Below are positions 9,669 to 20,800 of a stretch of DNA of 64,000 bases, piece by piece. Each line of letters starts with the position of its first letter. Within the stretch, counting starts at the first letter, position 1. A program made the translations under genes and the position numbers. The DNA comes from Undibacterium sp. GTDB lineage: Bacteria > Pseudomonadota > Gammaproteobacteria > Burkholderiales > Burkholderiaceae_D. The stretch covers positions 1 to 64,000 of the forward strand of contig NZ_JAUSFI010000043.1 in assembly GCF_030651495.1 (NCBI RefSeq), in the 5' to 3' direction. Below the pieces are notes generated by a model, which was not told the origin of the DNA, searched no databases, and worked only from the letters and a program-made list of their open reading frames with translations.

Positions 9669-10499
9669 ATGAACGACCTTACTTCACACAGCGTACTGAA
9701 CTTACCGAACGACCTAAGACAAGACATTCCGTTTTACCAACCGGTCGCGAATGAATGTAACTTGTTTGAATACGCATTTCGTCATCAATTGCCTTTGCTC
9801 ATTAAGGGCCCCACTGGTTGTGGAAAGACCCGTTTTGTCGCACACATGGCGGCAAAGTTATCTCGCCCGCTGATTACCGTGTCTTGCCATGATGACCTTA
9901 CCGCAGCAGATTTAGTTGGCCGTCATCTGATCGGCGATGGGCAAACTATCTGGTCTGATGGCCCCCTGACCCGCGCTGTGCGTCAGGGTGGCATTTGTTA
10001 CCTTGATGAAGTAGTCGAGGCACGTAAAGACACTACCGTCGTACTACATCCGTTGACGGATGACAGACGAATTTTGCCGATAGAGCGCACTGGTGAAGAG
10101 CTCCATGCTCCCAATGAATTCATGCTGGTGGTATCGTATAACCCCGGTTACCAGAATTTACTAAAAAATCTTAAGCCATCTACCCGCCAGCGCTTCATTG
10201 CGATTCAGTTTGGTTATCCGCCGGCCGCACTTGAACAAGATATCTTAATCAAAGAAACAGGGATTGACACTCAGCTAGCGCAACGATTGGTAAGTTTGGC
10301 GGGACACTTCCGTCAATTAAAAAACCATGATCTGGAAGAGGCTGCATCCACCCGTTTATTAGTCTATGGAGCCACCTTGATTAAAGCAGGTTGCGATCCA
10401 GTAATGGCCTGCGAAGCCGCAATGATCGAGCCTCTCACGGATGATCTTGATACCGCAGCGGCACTATTAGAAGTCATTAAAGCTAGTTTTGGCAAATGA
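9669..10499 (+). CDS. norQ: NorQ, MoxR-type AAA+ ATPase
   Basis: NorQ (NirQ/CbbQ family) is an AAA+ chaperone that with NorD inserts the non-heme iron into NorB. The 276-residue product shows Walker A GPTGCGKT at 47-54, Walker B around ICYLDEV, a sensor-1 region VVSYNPGYQ, and the family C-terminal domain. The frame is open upstream to 9549, but ATG 9669 gives the family N-terminus and follows AAAGAAAG. The stop overlaps the start of the next gene by 4 bp, indicating translational coupling. Confidence 0.95.
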   Translation: MNDLTSHSVLNLPNDLRQDIPFYQPVANECNLFEYAFRHQLPLLIKGPTGCGKTRFVAHMAAKLSRPLITVSCHDDLTAADLVGRHLIGDGQTIWSDGPLTRAVRQGGICYLDEVVEARKDTTVVLHPLTDDRRILPIERTGEELHAPNEFMLVVSYNPGYQNLLKNLKPSTRQRFIAIQFGYPPAALEQDILIKETGIDTQLAQRLVSLAGHFRQLKNHDLEEAASTRLLVYGATLIKAGCDPVMACEAAMIEPLTDDLDTAAALLEVIKASFGK

Positions 10500-10876
10500 A
10501 TACACCAGATACCCACGTCTCGGTTGCAGTGCAGGCAGAGGCCTTATATCTAATCAACCTGTTGCTGGCACCAGGCTTAGGATTTTTAGGATTGCTTTGG
10601 CTAGCGTATCAAAATACCAATAGCGAATCTGAATTGACGCGCTGCCACCTACGGCAAACCATCGTCGCCAGTATCTGGGCCGGCATCTTGCTGCTTATTG
10701 TTGCTGGACTGATTATTACATTTGGTGGTTTTCAGTCGCCTTACACTTGGATGGTATTGATACTATACTTCGTTACCTGCCATGCCGCTCTGATTTTATT
10801 TGGCGTGTTCGGATTGGCGCGTGCCCTGGCAAAACAAACCTACGTTTATCCATTGATAGGAAGTAAGCGGTGGTAA
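10496..10876 (+). CDS. Small membrane protein, DUF4870-like, in nor operon
   Basis: This is a 126-residue protein with three predicted membrane segments (about 17-40, 58-80, 84-107). A basic loop with His-Leu-Arg-Gln lies between the first two, and it ends ARALAKQTYVYPLIGS. The helix spacing and loop resemble DUF4870 proteins, whose biochemical role is unknown. It overlaps norQ by 4 bp (ATGA) and the following polyferredoxin gene by 7 bp. It is therefore embedded in the nor operon and is likely a membrane accessory of NO reductase assembly or electron supply. I cannot assign a reaction. Confidence 0.7.
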   Translation: MNTPDTHVSVAVQAEALYLINLLLAPGLGFLGLLWLAYQNTNSESELTRCHLRQTIVASIWAGILLLIVAGLIITFGGFQSPYTWMVLILYFVTCHAALILFGVFGLARALAKQTYVYPLIGSKRW

Positions 10877-11952
10877 GCATGATCGTCAAGCAAGCACATC
10901 ACAAGGCAACCCGCACCGGCCCCAAAGTTCCTGCTGCCACTGGTTCGGCGCATAAAGGGCTATTGGGCTTGCCAGTGCAAGCTTGGCGACAAATAACGCA
11001 AGCGGGATTTTTTATCCTGTTTATCGTCTCCCCCATATTCAACCTCTTTCGCCTTGATCTTCATTTAGGGCATTTCATTTTTTTTGGTTTCGACTGGACC
11101 TTGGGCTTGGACGATTTTTCTGCCGGAAAAATGAGCGCCGCCCAAGCTGCACTAAATATCTTCCTCAGGGCATTTCTGCCGGTCTTAACGACAGGTGCAA
11201 TACTCATTTATGTCAGCTGGAAATGGGGCCGATTATATTGTGGATGGCTATGCCCACATTTTTCCATTGTTGAAACAATTAATCAGACACTCAGAAAAGC
11301 AATCGGCAAGCAAAGTATCTGGGATACCGAAAAAATGTCAGAGCGCAACGCCGATGGCAGCATGACCAAACCAGATGCAATTTGGTGGTTTGGCGTGATC
11401 CCACTGGTAATACTGTGTTCGCTGTTGTGGGCTGTCGTGTTGCTGACTTACCTGCTGCCCCCTTTTGAAATCTACGGCAATATCTGGCATGGCACGCTGA
11501 CCAGAAACCAGACGGTTTTTCTTACTGCAGGGAGCCTGGCCTTTTTTGTCGAGTTCATGTTTGCGCGTCACCTGTTTTGCCGCTATGCCTGCGCGGTGGG
11601 TTTATTTCAAAGCCTTGCCTGGATGGGCAGCGATAAGGCAATGGTGGTGGGTTTTGAACGAGAACGAGCCAAAGATTGTTCGACCTGCTTTTCAGCCTGT
11701 GATCATGTCTGCCCCATGCGTCTAAATCCACGCAATGTAAAACGCCTGATGTTTGCTTGTGTTCAATGTGGCCAATGTGTAGATGCCTGTACCCATACGC
11801 AAACGGACAATCCAGATGGGCCGTTGTTAGGATGGGTTAACCATGTGCGAGCGGAATCAGAAGCCGCTCTCAATGGAAGTCAGGCTCGCACCATACAAAT
11901 TGCGTTGGTACGTGAAGATGATGCTAAAAAAAATCCGTTAAGAGAGCACTAA
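10870..11952 (+). CDS. Membrane polyferredoxin (NapH/CcoG/NosR-like) in nor operon
   Basis: This is a 360-residue integral membrane iron-sulfur protein. About five membrane segments carry two CxxxCP-like motifs, CGWLCP after the second segment and FCRYACAVG later. The C-terminal cytoplasmic part has two 4Fe-4S binding patterns, CSTCFSACDHVCP and CVQCGQCVDAC. This layout is that of NapH, CcoG/RdxA and the C-terminal half of NosR, which move electrons across the membrane to periplasmic targets or help metal-centre assembly. The start GTG at 10870 has AGGAAG 6 bp upstream and overlaps the previous stop; an ATG at 10879 is possible. norD follows with no gap. Confidence 0.85.
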   Translation: MVSMIVKQAHHKATRTGPKVPAATGSAHKGLLGLPVQAWRQITQAGFFILFIVSPIFNLFRLDLHLGHFIFFGFDWTLGLDDFSAGKMSAAQAALNIFLRAFLPVLTTGAILIYVSWKWGRLYCGWLCPHFSIVETINQTLRKAIGKQSIWDTEKMSERNADGSMTKPDAIWWFGVIPLVILCSLLWAVVLLTYLLPPFEIYGNIWHGTLTRNQTVFLTAGSLAFFVEFMFARHLFCRYACAVGLFQSLAWMGSDKAMVVGFERERAKDCSTCFSACDHVCPMRLNPRNVKRLMFACVQCGQCVDACTHTQTDNPDGPLLGWVNHVRAESEAALNGSQARTIQIALVREDDAKKNPLREH

Positions 11953-13794
11953 ATGGAAGAATATATTGGTGGTCTGTGGGATAAACTTATCACACGAGTC
12001 GCCTATCGCGGCTTCCCTTCAGCACGGGTAGAACTTAAGCAGATCGCCGGTGTCGCACCGATTTATTTTCGCGCATTAGGTGGGGATGCAGGACTCAATC
12101 TGCAGGCAGGTACCGCCACCACCCATGGCGCGCGCCGACTTTGGCTGGAGCGGATCGCTGGCATCAGCGAAAAAGTAGAGCTGGCATGGATCGATGAAAC
12201 GACCTTGCACCTGCCCGCCTGGATTGAGCACTTTCCCGACTCCGCCTTGAACCGTGAATTGTATTTTTGGCTGATTGCTTTAGCTGCCCACGATGTAGCG
12301 CCAGAGACGAGCTGGATCATACGCAACCAAAAAGCCACACTAGCAACTTTATCTGCACTGCCGGGATTACTCAGCCGCTATCGCCGTCTGTGTGAGGCTG
12401 AATTCTTATTACGTCCGCGCCCCGATCAACTACCTGCCGCAGAAGCCACAGCAGAAAAAAGTATTCGCCTGGCATTAAATGATCCGGGTAGTGTCAATAG
12501 TTATCAAGCCGGTCGTAAGCCCGCCTCGCCCGTTATGCTCTGGCTACATCCAAATCCGCCGACTGCATTAGGGCAAGAACGTAAAGCCGGACAAAACCAG
12601 CCCCAGCAACCTAACGGTGGCAAGCAAAAGAAGGACCAGGAAGCGCGCAGGCGTCAGGCAGAAAACGTCACGATGCCAAAGAACGAAAGCCCGTTCATGC
12701 TGCTGTTCCGCGCTGAAAGCCTGTTTTCCTGGGCCGAATTTGTCAAAGTGGATAGAGCGCTAGATGAAGACGAGAATGATGACGCTGAGAAAGCGGCCAA
12801 TGACCTGGATTTTCTGAGTGTAGCCAGTGATGGCAAAACCACCGCCAGCCGTATTCGTTTCGATCTGGATCTGCCCGCTGAGTCGGATGATGATCTGGTG
12901 TTAGCCGACGGCATCCTGTATCCAGAATGGCATTATCGCAAACGGCAGATGCAGGAGAACCACTGTCGCATTCAAATGATGCTGGCCAGAGATGCGCAAG
13001 CGTGCGAACTCCCGGTCGCTCTGAAGCCAACCGCCAAACGATTACGTCAGCAGTTTCAATCACTGACACCCTTGCGTACCCGCCTGAAAGCGCAAGTAAG
13101 TGGCAGCGATCTCGATTTAGACGCCTGCGTACGCTTTGCCGCAGAAAAAACTAGCGGCATACCCGCAGCTGAACCAGGTCTTTACCTAGACCAGCGCCAG
13201 CAGGTGCGCGATCTTTCTTGCTTGTTACTGGCCGATTTATCGCTATCCACCGATGCGTGGGTCAGCAATTCTGCTCGTGTGATTGACGTAATACGCGACA
13301 GTCTATATCTGTTCAGTGAGGCGCTGACAGCCACGGGGGATCGTTTTGCCCTGTACGGCTTTTCTTCGGTGCGGCGCGACAATGTACGTTTTCATTTGCT
13401 CAAGGGATTTGATGAGCGTTATAGCGACAATATAAGCGGTCGACTCGCTGCGCTCAAGCCTGGCTACTACACGCGCATGGGAGCAGCCATCCGACATGCG
13501 TCGCAGATATTGTGCAAGCAAAAAACCGGACGGCGCCTATTGCTGATACTCACCGATGGCAAACCGAACGATCTGGATAAATACGAAGGGCGCTACGGTA
13601 TAGAAGATACCCGCATCGCGATTCAAGAAGCACGTCGCCTCGGGCTGACCCCTTTCTGCGTCACGATAGATGAGAAAGCGGGAGATTACCTGCCACACTT
13701 ATTTGGCAGCAACAGTTATGTCGTCGTCAAACATGCGGCAGAACTGCCACTGGTGTTGCCGCGACTGTATATACAGCTTACCGCCACCCAATAA
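11953..13794 (+). CDS. norD: NorD, VWA-domain NO reductase activation protein
   Basis: NorD partners the AAA+ protein NorQ and carries a C-terminal von Willebrand A domain; together they activate NorCB by metal insertion. The 613-residue product has a variable N-terminal half with an acidic, Lys-rich linker (about 215-290). Its VWA domain starts near residue 415, with a MIDAS-like LLLADLSLST stretch (DxSxS) and a later ILTDGKPNDLDKYEGRYG segment that is highly conserved in NorD. It starts immediately after the preceding stop codon. It is the last gene of the operon; no clear terminator follows. Confidence 0.96.
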   Translation: MEEYIGGLWDKLITRVAYRGFPSARVELKQIAGVAPIYFRALGGDAGLNLQAGTATTHGARRLWLERIAGISEKVELAWIDETTLHLPAWIEHFPDSALNRELYFWLIALAAHDVAPETSWIIRNQKATLATLSALPGLLSRYRRLCEAEFLLRPRPDQLPAAEATAEKSIRLALNDPGSVNSYQAGRKPASPVMLWLHPNPPTALGQERKAGQNQPQQPNGGKQKKDQEARRRQAENVTMPKNESPFMLLFRAESLFSWAEFVKVDRALDEDENDDAEKAANDLDFLSVASDGKTTASRIRFDLDLPAESDDDLVLADGILYPEWHYRKRQMQENHCRIQMMLARDAQACELPVALKPTAKRLRQQFQSLTPLRTRLKAQVSGSDLDLDACVRFAAEKTSGIPAAEPGLYLDQRQQVRDLSCLLLADLSLSTDAWVSNSARVIDVIRDSLYLFSEALTATGDRFALYGFSSVRRDNVRFHLLKGFDERYSDNISGRLAALKPGYYTRMGAAIRHASQILCKQKTGRRLLLILTDGKPNDLDKYEGRYGIEDTRIAIQEARRLGLTPFCVTIDEKAGDYLPHLFGSNSYVVVKHAAELPLVLPRLYIQLTATQ

Positions 13795-14042
13795 GCATCT
13801 GCATCGACCTTGGATTGATTCAATCATCAACAACCTGCCGACGCGCACTATTCATGCGGGTTTGCGGGCATATGTCGCCACTAGATTCTATGATTAAAAA
13901 GAAGAGTCGATCACAAATTTATACCTAAAATAATAGCCAAACCAATCTGTAACCATTTTCGCCACAAAGCGGCGGTATTTTTACATTAAGTTCCTCGTCA
14001 AGTTTGATCTAGCGCATACCGAACTCAAGTAAAAATATTTTC
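13795..14042. other. Gap between norD and nirS promoter
   Basis: The 373-bp gap 13795-14167 contains no gene I can support. It holds a half-copy of the palindromic repeat found at 17617 (GCGCACTATTCATGCGGGT at 13843-13861) and a short symmetric GATTGA-T-TCAATC at 13813-13825. The right part contains the nirS promoter, annotated separately. Confidence 0.5.
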
Positions 14043-15907
<1,865 letters not shown>

Positions 15908-15918
15908 GGGGAATAAGA

Positions 15919-16257
15919 ATGGACACTAAAATCACTTTAGCAATTATTGCTGCAGTCGGTATCGCTGCCTTGTCTTTTACTGCCACCTCATCGTATGCCG
16001 CTGGTAATGGTGCGGAATTGGCGAGTAAAAATGGCTGTATGGCATGTCATGCCATCGATAAAAAGGTGTTAGGACCTGCGTATAAAGAGGTCGCTAAAAA
16101 ATACAAAGGCAATGCAGATGCAGTCGCCATGCTGTCGAAAAAAATCAAAGATGGCAGCACGGGTGTCTGGGGCCCTATCCCGATGCCAGCCAATGGTCCT
16201 AAAGTCAGCGATGCAGATATTAAAATCTTGGCTGAATGGGTATTAGCGACGAATTGA
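15919..16257 (+). CDS. nirM: Cytochrome c551/c552 (NirM-type)
   Basis: This is a small class I periplasmic cytochrome c that is a probable electron donor to NirS. The 112-residue precursor has a signal peptide (about 1-28, ending SSYAA), the heme-c site CMACH at 40-44, the GPAYKEVAKKY segment typical of c8-type cytochromes, and the Met ligand in PIPMPANG. It begins 11 bp after nirS with AAGGGGAATAAG upstream, so it is co-transcribed. A strong terminator follows 46 bp downstream. Confidence 0.92.
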   Translation: MDTKITLAIIAAVGIAALSFTATSSYAAGNGAELASKNGCMACHAIDKKVLGPAYKEVAKKYKGNADAVAMLSKKIKDGSTGVWGPIPMPANGPKVSDADIKILAEWVLATN

Positions 16258-16303
16258 CCAGCAAAACGATTCACTAAAACGAATCGCTGATCTATTAGAC
16301 TAG

Positions 16304-16336
16304 GCGCACTGATCTACCGATCGGTGCGCTTTTTTT
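16304..16336 (+). terminator. Rho-independent terminator after nirS-nirM
   Basis: GCGCACTGATC (16304-16314) pairs with GATCGGTGCGC (16319-16329) across a TACC loop, with one T-G pair. Seven T follow, then an AT-rich run. It closes the nirS-nirM transcript just before the d1-type propeller gene. Confidence 0.88.
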
Positions 16337-16354
16337 ATTTTTAATAATGAAAAC

Positions 16355-17548
16355 ATGTCCAATTTTATCCATTATGTAAGATTGCTGTTAGTGGCTGGCA
16401 TGCTTGCTTCAGTGCCGGCAAGGGCAGCTACACTGCTGGAATCCACGTCAATACTGGTCGTTACCGATGCCGCAGCTGGTCAGGCAACGCTACTCAATAG
16501 CGCGACTTGTGAGATTGACCAAACATTTAAGCTACCCTACCCTTTACACGACAAAATCTCTCGACTAGCGGGACAGCGTTATGCCTACTTATCATCGCCG
16601 CAAGGATGGATCATTAAGCTAGATTTGCAGAGCCGCACTATCGTTCAACAATTGCGCATCGGCCAGATCACGTCCGCTGTCGCCATGTCGCATGACGGGC
16701 GCTATCTGATGGTAGCCAATGCACTGCCCACCACACTGTTAGCAATTGATACCGATAATTTTTCGATACTCCGCACGCTGGATGTGAAAGACAAAAACGG
16801 TAAAGCTTCAGAAGTAGATTCCATCTACAATGCGCCTACACGACAAAGCTTTATTGCCGTCATGCGCGACATTCCCGAGTTATGGGAGATGAGTTACGAC
16901 CCGCATGCAGAGCCCATCTACGAAGGTTATGTGCATGACTACAAAATGGGCGAAGGAATCGCTTTGCAAGGGCGATTTCCCGCACGCAGAACCATTCTAG
17001 AGCAGCCGCTTGCACACTTTATTTTCGATACTACCTTCACGCATGCCATCGGCGCAGATAAGCATGGGCTGATGCAAGTCATTAATCTGAATATTCGCCG
17101 CAAGATCCGCGAGATTCACTTCGCCTCAGCGGTGCAACCAGATGCGGGGGCAATTTGGCAATGGCAAAACCGTTCTGTACTCGTGTTACCGCAAACCGAT
17201 GAAAAAATCTTGCACGTAATCGATCTGCAGAACTGGCAAGTGATCCGTCAGATTATCGTAGAAACTAAACATCCGCGTCTGGTTGAACACGCACACTCTC
17301 TCCATGTCTGGCTAGAAAATAGTGCAACGGACGACATCTCTTCAGCTAAAAAACAAATTCAAATACTTAACAAAAAATCCCTTAATATCGTACCGTATCT
17401 TGCTCCATCACTAGCGAGCGGTTCCGCCCCCCTGGCATGGACGGAAGATGGTCACTTGGTTCTATTACGTTCCAGTGCCGATAGCAAAGAAATGCTAATT
17501 GTCGATACCGAGACGCTGGAGACGGTTCGCCATTGTCATCTGCCATAG
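16355..17548 (+). CDS. Periplasmic cytochrome-d1-type beta-propeller protein (NirF/NirS-like)
   Basis: This is a 397-residue protein with a signal peptide (about 1-24, ending VPARA) and a string of seven or eight propeller-type blades, such as GRYLMVANALPTTLLAID and KILHVIDLQNWQVIRQ. No CxxCH heme-c site is present. The blade pattern and the position next to nirS point to the NirF/NirN/NirS d1 family, where NirF performs a late step of heme d1 synthesis. I do not see enough NirF-specific residues to name it nirF. It is separated from nirM by a strong terminator, so it needs readthrough or its own promoter. Confidence 0.65.
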   Translation: MSNFIHYVRLLLVAGMLASVPARAATLLESTSILVVTDAAAGQATLLNSATCEIDQTFKLPYPLHDKISRLAGQRYAYLSSPQGWIIKLDLQSRTIVQQLRIGQITSAVAMSHDGRYLMVANALPTTLLAIDTDNFSILRTLDVKDKNGKASEVDSIYNAPTRQSFIAVMRDIPELWEMSYDPHAEPIYEGYVHDYKMGEGIALQGRFPARRTILEQPLAHFIFDTTFTHAIGADKHGLMQVINLNIRRKIREIHFASAVQPDAGAIWQWQNRSVLVLPQTDEKILHVIDLQNWQVIRQIIVETKHPRLVEHAHSLHVWLENSATDDISSAKKQIQILNKKSLNIVPYLAPSLASGSAPLAWTEDGHLVLLRSSADSKEMLIVDTETLETVRHCHLP

Positions 17549-17616
17549 ACATTCTCAGCTAAGCCGCGTTAACTTAGCCAGACTCGCCAGCATTTTTCAA
17601 CTGCACCTCCCCCAAT

Positions 17617-17675
17617 GCGCATATTCCATGCGGGTTGCAGCCGTGATAGGCTGGAGACCCGCATGGAATATGCGC
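17617..17675. repeat. Long palindrome with 19-bp perfect arms
   Basis: GCGCATATTCCATGCGGGT (17617-17635) and its exact reverse complement (17657-17675) flank a 21-nt loop. The loop has its own stem, CAGCC/GGCTG, so the whole element can fold into a hairpin of about 59 nt. There is no T-run, so it is not a simple terminator. A diverged half-copy occurs at 13843-13861. This looks like a dispersed REP/MITE-like element lying between the propeller gene and recC. Confidence 0.8.
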
Positions 17676-17811
17676 GCTGGCTGAGTGCATTATTGAGTTT
17701 TATGCAGAACTTAATCCTGAGAATAAATCGCAATAGATTAAAATCATGCGCACACTGGGAAACTGTCGCGCTGAGCAAGAAGCGGCAGCCACATTACTTG
17801 AATCGAGCCTC

Positions 17812-20800
17812 ATGCCTATACCTGCCTCATCCATCACGCCTGGCCTCATTATTTTGCATGGCAACCAATTGGAACAGCTGCGCGCAGCCTTGTTTGAATG
17901 GCTGCGCAATAACCCGCTGGCGCCGCTGGAACAGGCGATTTTTTTGGTACAGTCGAACGGTATCGCCGAATGGTTGAAAATTGCCGTGGCCGAAGAGATG
18001 GGCGTCTGTGCCGCTACCCGCATCGATTTACCTGGCCGTTTTTTGTGGGGCGTGTACCGAACTATGCTGGGGCGCGATCAGGTACCTAGCCGGTCGGCCT
18101 TAGACAAGGCGCCGCTCACCTGGCGCTTGATGCGTTTAATTCCTGAGCTGCTGGCGCAAGCGGGCTTTGAGCCCTTGCGCCATTTTTTGGCCGATGGCGA
18201 CCCTGAGCGACGGCTGCAACTGGCGCAACGCCTGGCCGATCTGCTCGATCAATATCAAGTCTACCGTGCCGACTGGCTCAATGACTGGGCCGAGGGGCGC
18301 GATGTCTTGCGCACCGCCAGCGGCGATCTCAAGCCGCTGATGACCGAACAGCATTGGCAGGCGCAACTCTGGCGCGCCATTTTGGCCGATGTCACTGAGA
18401 TGGCCACTCTGTCGGAAGAATTGCAGACTTTGGGCCGGGTGAATATCCATCAACACTTTCTCGATGCCGTTAGCAATGGCGCACAGCCTGTCGCCAGCTT
18501 GCCGCGCCGCGTGGTGCTGTTCGGTATTTCGGCGTTGCCGCAGCAGACGCTGGAAGCGCTGGCGGCATTAGCCACTCACACCCAAGTGCTGCTAGCGGTG
18601 CCCAATCCCTGCCAATTTTATTGGGGCGATATTATTGAGGGGCGTGAATTACTCAAAGCGCAACACAAGCGTCAGCAATCGAGGAACGGTAAGGATTTGG
18701 CTGAGATCCCGCTAGATCAACTGCATGCACATAGCCACCCCTTGCTGGCCGGATGGGGTCGCCAAGGACGGGATTTTGTGCGCTTGCTGGATGAATTTGA
18801 CAACGTCCAGGCGACCCGCGCCAACTTCGCCAGCCTGCGAATTGATCTGTTTACTGAAGATGCCGGCAGTAACTTGCTGGAGCGAGTTCAGGTGGCGATC
18901 CGCGATCTGCTGCCACTGGATGACCACCCTCACCTCGGTTTTGACGCGCAAGACAGCTCTATCGTGTTCCATGTAGCGCACAGCGTGCAGCGCGAAGTCG
19001 AGGTCTTGCACGACCAATTACTGGGCCTGTTAGCCCAGACTAGCGCTAAACCACTGCGCCCGAGAGATGTCGTGGTAATGGTGCCGGATATTGAACTCTT
19101 CTCGCCGGCTATTCGCGCCGTCTTCGGCCAATACAGCCGTCACGATTCATCAACGCAGTCACGGCATATTCCCTACACGATTGCCGACGTCAAAGACCGA
19201 AGCATCAACCCGCTATTGCTTGCGCTCGATTACTTGCTCAGGTTGCCGCAACAACGCTGTCGCCAAAGCGAGTTGCGTGACTTGCTGGATGTGCCGGCGC
19301 TGGCCAGCCGCTTTGGCCTGGATGCCGATGATCTGCCGCAACTCAATCAATGGATCACCGGCGCAGGCATACGCTGGGGCCTGGATCAGCAGCATCGTGA
19401 CGGTTTGGGTCTAGGTGCCAGCGGAGAACAGAACGCCTGGATTTTCGGTATCCGCCGCATGTTACTCGGTTATGCCAGCGGTGCCGGTGCCACCTATGCG
19501 GGGATAGAGCCGTATGCCGAAGTGGGCGGACTCGATGCCGCACTGGCCGGCTCGCTGGCGCAGTTTATCGACAGCTTAATTTATTGGCGTGCGCTATTGG
19601 CGCAACCGGCATCGCCAGCACTCTGGGGCAGCCGCGCACGCGATCTTCTGCGTGCTTTTTTCACCTCAGAGGGGGCGCGCGGAGAGCTAGATGAGCTTGA
19701 CCGACTGACGCTGGCACAACTGGAAGAGTCCCTACAACACTGGCTAGCCGCCTGCGAAAGCGCCGACTTTACAGAAGCGGTGCCGCTTGCGGTACTGCGC
19801 GAAGCCTGGCTGGGCGCGATCGATGAGCCTACCCTGAACCATCAGTTTGTCTCGGGTGGCGTCACCTTTTGCAGCCTGATGCCGATGCGCGCGGTGCCGT
19901 TTCGCGTGGTCTGCCTGCTGGGTATGAATGATGGCGATTATCCGCGTCGTACCCAACATATGGATTTTGATTTATTGGCGCAGGCCGGCATGGCAAGACC
20001 GGGTGACCGCTCACGCCGTGATGATGACCGCTATCTGATGCTGGAAGCCGTGTTGGCGGCGCGCGCCAAACTGTATATCAGCTGGGTCGGGCGCAATGTA
20101 CGCGATAACAGCGAGCAGCCGTCGTCAGTGCTGGTATCCCAACTACGCGATTACCTCGCGGCTGGCTGGGATTGTGATCTGGCACAGATGACGACTGAGC
20201 ATCCTTTGCAGCCGTTTAGCCGGCGCTATTTTGAACAGGGTGGCCTGACTACCTACGCAAGCGAATGGCGCGCAGCGCATACTGACAAGTTAGCCATCAT
20301 CGAAAAGGCAGCATTACCGCCATTTGACATGGAGCACAATGCCCGTCTCAAGCTGGCGCAATTGGCGCGCTTCGTAAAACAGCCGGCGAAATATTTTTTT
20401 CGTGAACGGCTGGGCGTCATATTTACCGATGAGCTGGCCTTGGGCGAAGATGAAGAGCCTTTCGGACTCAACGCATTAGAAGAATATCATCTGGCCGACA
20501 GTCTGCTCGATGACGAAGGCAGTGCTGAAGCGCTGCACCAGGTAGCGGACTCCTTGCGCGCACGTGCCGCGCGCCTGGCACGCGAAGGTGTCTTGCCTAT
20601 CGGCTTAATTGGCGAAGAATGGCAAAATAAACTGGTGACGACGCTCACCCCTGTGCGCCAGGCATGGCTGGAGCTGTGTCAGCAATTCCCCTACCCTGCA
20701 GATAAATTACCGCTCAGTTTAGAACATGAGGGCATCCACCTGGAAGACTGGTTAGACCAGATGCATAGCGATAGCGCCGGCCAAGACGGCGAAGTGGTGT

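Noticed and set aside
13813-13825. GATTGATTCAATC as a further FNR box before nirS
   Set aside because: The TTGA and TCAA half-sites have the wrong spacing for FNR/DNR binding, and the element is more than 200 bp from any nirS start. The box at 14043 has correct spacing.
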